In this document: one piece after another, positions 5,551 through 7,651 of the stretch
How the letters are laid out: each line of letters opens with the position of its first letter
How positions within the stretch are numbered: the first letter of the stretch is position 1
Origin: Lachnospiraceae bacterium UBA3282
GTDB lineage: Bacteria; Bacillota; Clostridia; Lachnospirales; Lachnospiraceae
Reading direction: 5' to 3'
DNA length: 7,651 nucleotides
Assembly (NCBI GenBank): GCA_002361735.1
Contig: DETS01000071.1
Span: forward strand, 1 to 7,651
Notes under the pieces: generated by a model
The model's input: only the letters and a program-made list of their open reading frames with translations
The model's database searches: none
Told to the model about the DNA's origin: nothing
Position numbers and translations under genes: made by a program

Positions 5551-7374
5551 TCATTGATAATACTGCGCCTGCGCATTCCAAAGCTGTCGGTACAACCCTT
5601 CCTGCCTCTCCAGTTTCTCATGTGATCCGTGCTGAACCACCTGCCCTTCATCAAAGACCAGAATATCCTCGCAGAATCTGCAGGAAGCCAGACGGTGGGA
5701 AATATAGATCGCCGTCTTTTTCCCCACCATTTTATCAAACCCGGCAAAGACTTGCGCCTCCGCTTCGGGATCGAGCGCCGCCGTCGGCTCGTCCATGATC
5801 ACAAAGGCAGCGTCCTTGTAGACCGCCCTCGCGATTGCCAGTTTCTGCTTTTCGCCGCCCGAAAAAGCAACGCCCCGCTCGTCATATTCCTTTCCCACGC
5901 AGGTATAGAGGCCGTCTGCAAGCGTCTCAAGCCGTTCTCCCAGTCCTGCTTTTTTCATAGCAGAGACAACCCGCTCCTCATCCGCCTCGCTGCCCGCCGC
6001 CACATTCTCGCCGACCGGGAAGGCAAAAATCTGAAAATCCTGAAACACCACGGCAAAGAGCGCGCAGTAATCTTTATAATCATATTTTCTGATATCAATA
6101 CCGTTCAACTTGATGCAGCCTTCTGTCACATCATACAGGCGGCATAAAAGCTTGATGAACGTTGTCTTCCCCGAACCGTTTTTCCCCACGATTGCCAGTT
6201 TCTCCCCAATGACAAACTTGAGGTTCAAGTTTTTGATCACATAGGTATCGGCGCCCGGATACTTGAAAGACACATTGATAAATTCTACGGAAAAGCGATC
6301 GTCGCGGCGCTTTTCCACGGGAATCGTCCCCTCGTATTTCCTCTTTCCAAGTTCAACAAACATTCTGTAATCCTCCGCGTACATGGCGGCAGACTTCAAG
6401 TGTCCGATCATCACGGACATATGATTGATTGCATAAATAAATTGTTCCATGCCGGACGCATAAGTGACCACATTGCCCAATGTAATCACCCCTGCGTAAG
6501 CCCGTAAACCGACAAACAGATAAATAAACAAACTGCTCAGGCCAAAGCTCAGCTGCTGCAAATAATTCCTGCGCACATAGATTCTGTTCTGCTGTTTTTC
6601 ATTATCATGTATCTCTCCGAAAAGACGGTTCACCTCCTGACTTATCACCTGTTCAAAGTGCATCACCCGAATATCCTTCTGCGGTTCGACACCTGCCAGC
6701 AGATCGAGATAATACATTTTCTTGGTATAGGCTGCGGAATTGTCACAATACTTCTGCATGGCCTTTCGCGTCCCTCCCACACTGATCCTGCAGCTGACCC
6801 AGGCCAACAACCCTAATCCCGCAAGCAGAAAAAGGGAACACCATGCAGAACTGATCCAAGTAGTTTGACCCCCGAAACCTGCCTGAAACATGGGCACCAC
6901 GATGCCGATTGAAATGATGATGGACACCCCGTTTCTCACCATAGAATAGATTACCATCATCAGCCAGCCGCCTATCCCGTAAAAGGATCTTTGAAAGGAG
7001 CGGTATCTGATATCTCTGGCGTTTGCATCTTCCAGATATTCATAATCCATCGTCAGCGCTTTTTGATTTAGATCTCTGCTTGCAAATTCTTTCGGAAAAT
7101 TCTCCAATTTCTTTTTAAAACTTTCGCTGAGGCGGCTCTGCAGCGCTTCTAGGGCAAACTTGGCTCCAATCGATGCACCGATCATCCACAGCATATTTCT
7201 CAAAGACATACCGCTTAAAGCAGCGTCTATGATAATTCCCAAGAGAATCACAAAAAGATAGCGGCCAATGGCCTCCAGAACGGCGCATGCCACGCCGATA
7301 TAAAAGGTTTTCTTTTCCTGCCTATAAACAGCCTTAAACAAAAACCAAAGATTTTCAAAGTCCTTCTTCTGCAT
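5551..7374 (-). CDS. ABC exporter, fused permease and ATPase (half-transporter)
   Basis: A complete 607-residue half-transporter: a membrane domain (about 20-340; helices near 24-52, 60-78, 135-162, 175-195, 275-300 and possibly 303-325) followed by a nucleotide-binding domain. Walker A is GKNGSGKTT at 397-405, the Q-loop is VFQDFQIF at 443-450, the signature is FSGGEKQ at 505-511, Walker B is FVIMDEP at 524-530 with catalytic Glu529, the D-loop is ALDP at 534-537 and the H-loop is SHR at 559-561. It lacks an N-terminal C39 peptidase domain, so it should not cleave a leader peptide itself. The ATG at 7374-7372 shares one base with the stop of the preceding ABC gene, and a GGAAGGAGAG ribosome binding site lies just upstream, so the two subunits are coupled and probably form a heterodimer. 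Position next to an HPK10/LytTR pair suggests export of a peptide or resistance to one; the substrate is unknown. Confidence 0.93.
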   Translation of the reverse strand: MQKKDFENLWFLFKAVYRQEKKTFYIGVACAVLEAIGRYLFVILLGIIIDAALSGMSLRNMLWMIGASIGAKFALEALQSRLSESFKKKLENFPKEFASRDLNQKALTMDYEYLEDANARDIRYRSFQRSFYGIGGWLMMVIYSMVRNGVSIIISIGIVVPMFQAGFGGQTTWISSAWCSLFLLAGLGLLAWVSCRISVGGTRKAMQKYCDNSAAYTKKMYYLDLLAGVEPQKDIRVMHFEQVISQEVNRLFGEIHDNEKQQNRIYVRRNYLQQLSFGLSSLFIYLFVGLRAYAGVITLGNVVTYASGMEQFIYAINHMSVMIGHLKSAAMYAEDYRMFVELGKRKYEGTIPVEKRRDDRFSVEFINVSFKYPGADTYVIKNLNLKFVIGEKLAIVGKNGSGKTTFIKLLCRLYDVTEGCIKLNGIDIRKYDYKDYCALFAVVFQDFQIFAFPVGENVAAGSEADEERVVSAMKKAGLGERLETLADGLYTCVGKEYDERGVAFSGGEKQKLAIARAVYKDAAFVIMDEPTAALDPEAEAQVFAGFDKMVGKKTAIYISHRLASCRFCEDILVFDEGQVVQHGSHEKLERQEGLYRQLWNAQAQYYQ

Positions 7375-7651
7375 CAGCCTGCCTCTCCTTCCCGATAATA
7401 TTGACTCTGCATCTCAAAAAGCGCGGCATAGCGGCCGTTTCTTTCGATCAGCTCCTCATGCGTGCCCTCCTCTATGATGTGGGTCCCCTCTAAGAGCGCG
7501 ATCCTGTCGCAGAATCTGGTACTGGATAGCCGATGGGAAATAAAGACCACCGTACGGTTTTTCGCCGCCTCCCCGTACCGCAGATACAATTCGTTTTCCG
7601 CGATTGGATCCAAAGCGGCTGTCGGCTCGTCCAATATTAACAGCGGCGCCT
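7374..7651 (-). CDS. ABC exporter ATPase domain, C-terminal part (5' end beyond window)
   Basis: The last 91 residues of an ABC transporter subunit, open through the right edge. The visible text starts APLLILDEPTAALDP, which is Walker B with its catalytic Glu and the D-loop, then continues to FISHRLSS (the H-loop) and ends in QSQYYREGEAG. The TTG inside LILDEP could be mistaken for a start but lies in the middle of Walker B, so it is certainly internal. The tail is clearly related to the following gene (ISHRL, RFC and an AQ/SQYY-type ending occur in both), as expected for paired subunits of one exporter. The stop TGA (7376-7374) overlaps the next ATG by one base. Membrane domain, Walker A and signature lie outside the window. 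Confidence 0.92.
   Translation of the reverse strand, partial: APLLILDEPTAALDPIAENELYLRYGEAAKNRTVVFISHRLSSTRFCDRIALLEGTHIIEEGTHEELIERNGRYAALFEMQSQYYREGEAG

Noticed and set aside
5629..6147. A 172-codon plus-strand ORF
   Set aside because: It is fully antisense to the ATPase domain of the ABC exporter, where Walker, signature and H-loop motifs are intact on the minus strand.
1..7651. CRISPR arrays, tRNA or rRNA genes, insertion-sequence transposases
   Set aside because: No regularly spaced direct repeats, no cloverleaf-like sequence and no transposase motifs were seen in any part of the window.

Overview
The window looks like a chromosomal stretch from a gut-type Clostridia bacterium, most likely Lachnospiraceae or a relative. 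This is inferred from the moderate GC content, strong AAGGAG-type ribosome binding sites, the gene families present (LytTR regulator with an HPK10-type kinase, paired ABC exporters) and a fragment that resembles the tail of a Firmicutes conjugative-element relaxase. All intact genes read on the minus strand, so the biological order runs from high to low coordinates.

Region A (7651 to 5551) holds the last part of one ABC exporter subunit and a complete 607-residue partner. The two overlap by one base and probably form a heterodimeric exporter. Region B (about 5537 to 3398) starts with a good extended -10 promoter, followed by a LytTR response regulator and a membrane histidine kinase of the AgrC/HPK10 type, joined by a 4-base ATGA overlap. 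This is a peptide-sensing style two-component system placed directly after the exporter.

Region C (about 3397 to 2147) looks like inserted or accessory DNA. It contains an AT-rich S51 (peptidase E-like) serine peptidase gene, a plus-strand relic of a relaxase C-terminus broken by a TAG codon and followed by a strong plus-strand terminator, and a compact hairpin-rich segment with a minus-strand terminator. That segment may be a dispersed intergenic repeat.

Region D (2134 to 1) is a second transporter operon. It has a 57-residue two-helix membrane protein that is easy to miss, an ABC ATPase overlapping it by 11 bases, and a multi-helix permease that begins 2 bases after the ATPase and stays open for 415 codons to the left edge. 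The permease is not obvious from simple ORF calling because it has no stop inside the window.

Taken together, the window suggests a signal-responsive export or immunity locus: exporter, sensor/regulator and a second ABC transporter, later split by mobile-element debris and a peptidase cargo gene. No peptide precursor or modification enzyme is visible, so the transported substrate is unknown.
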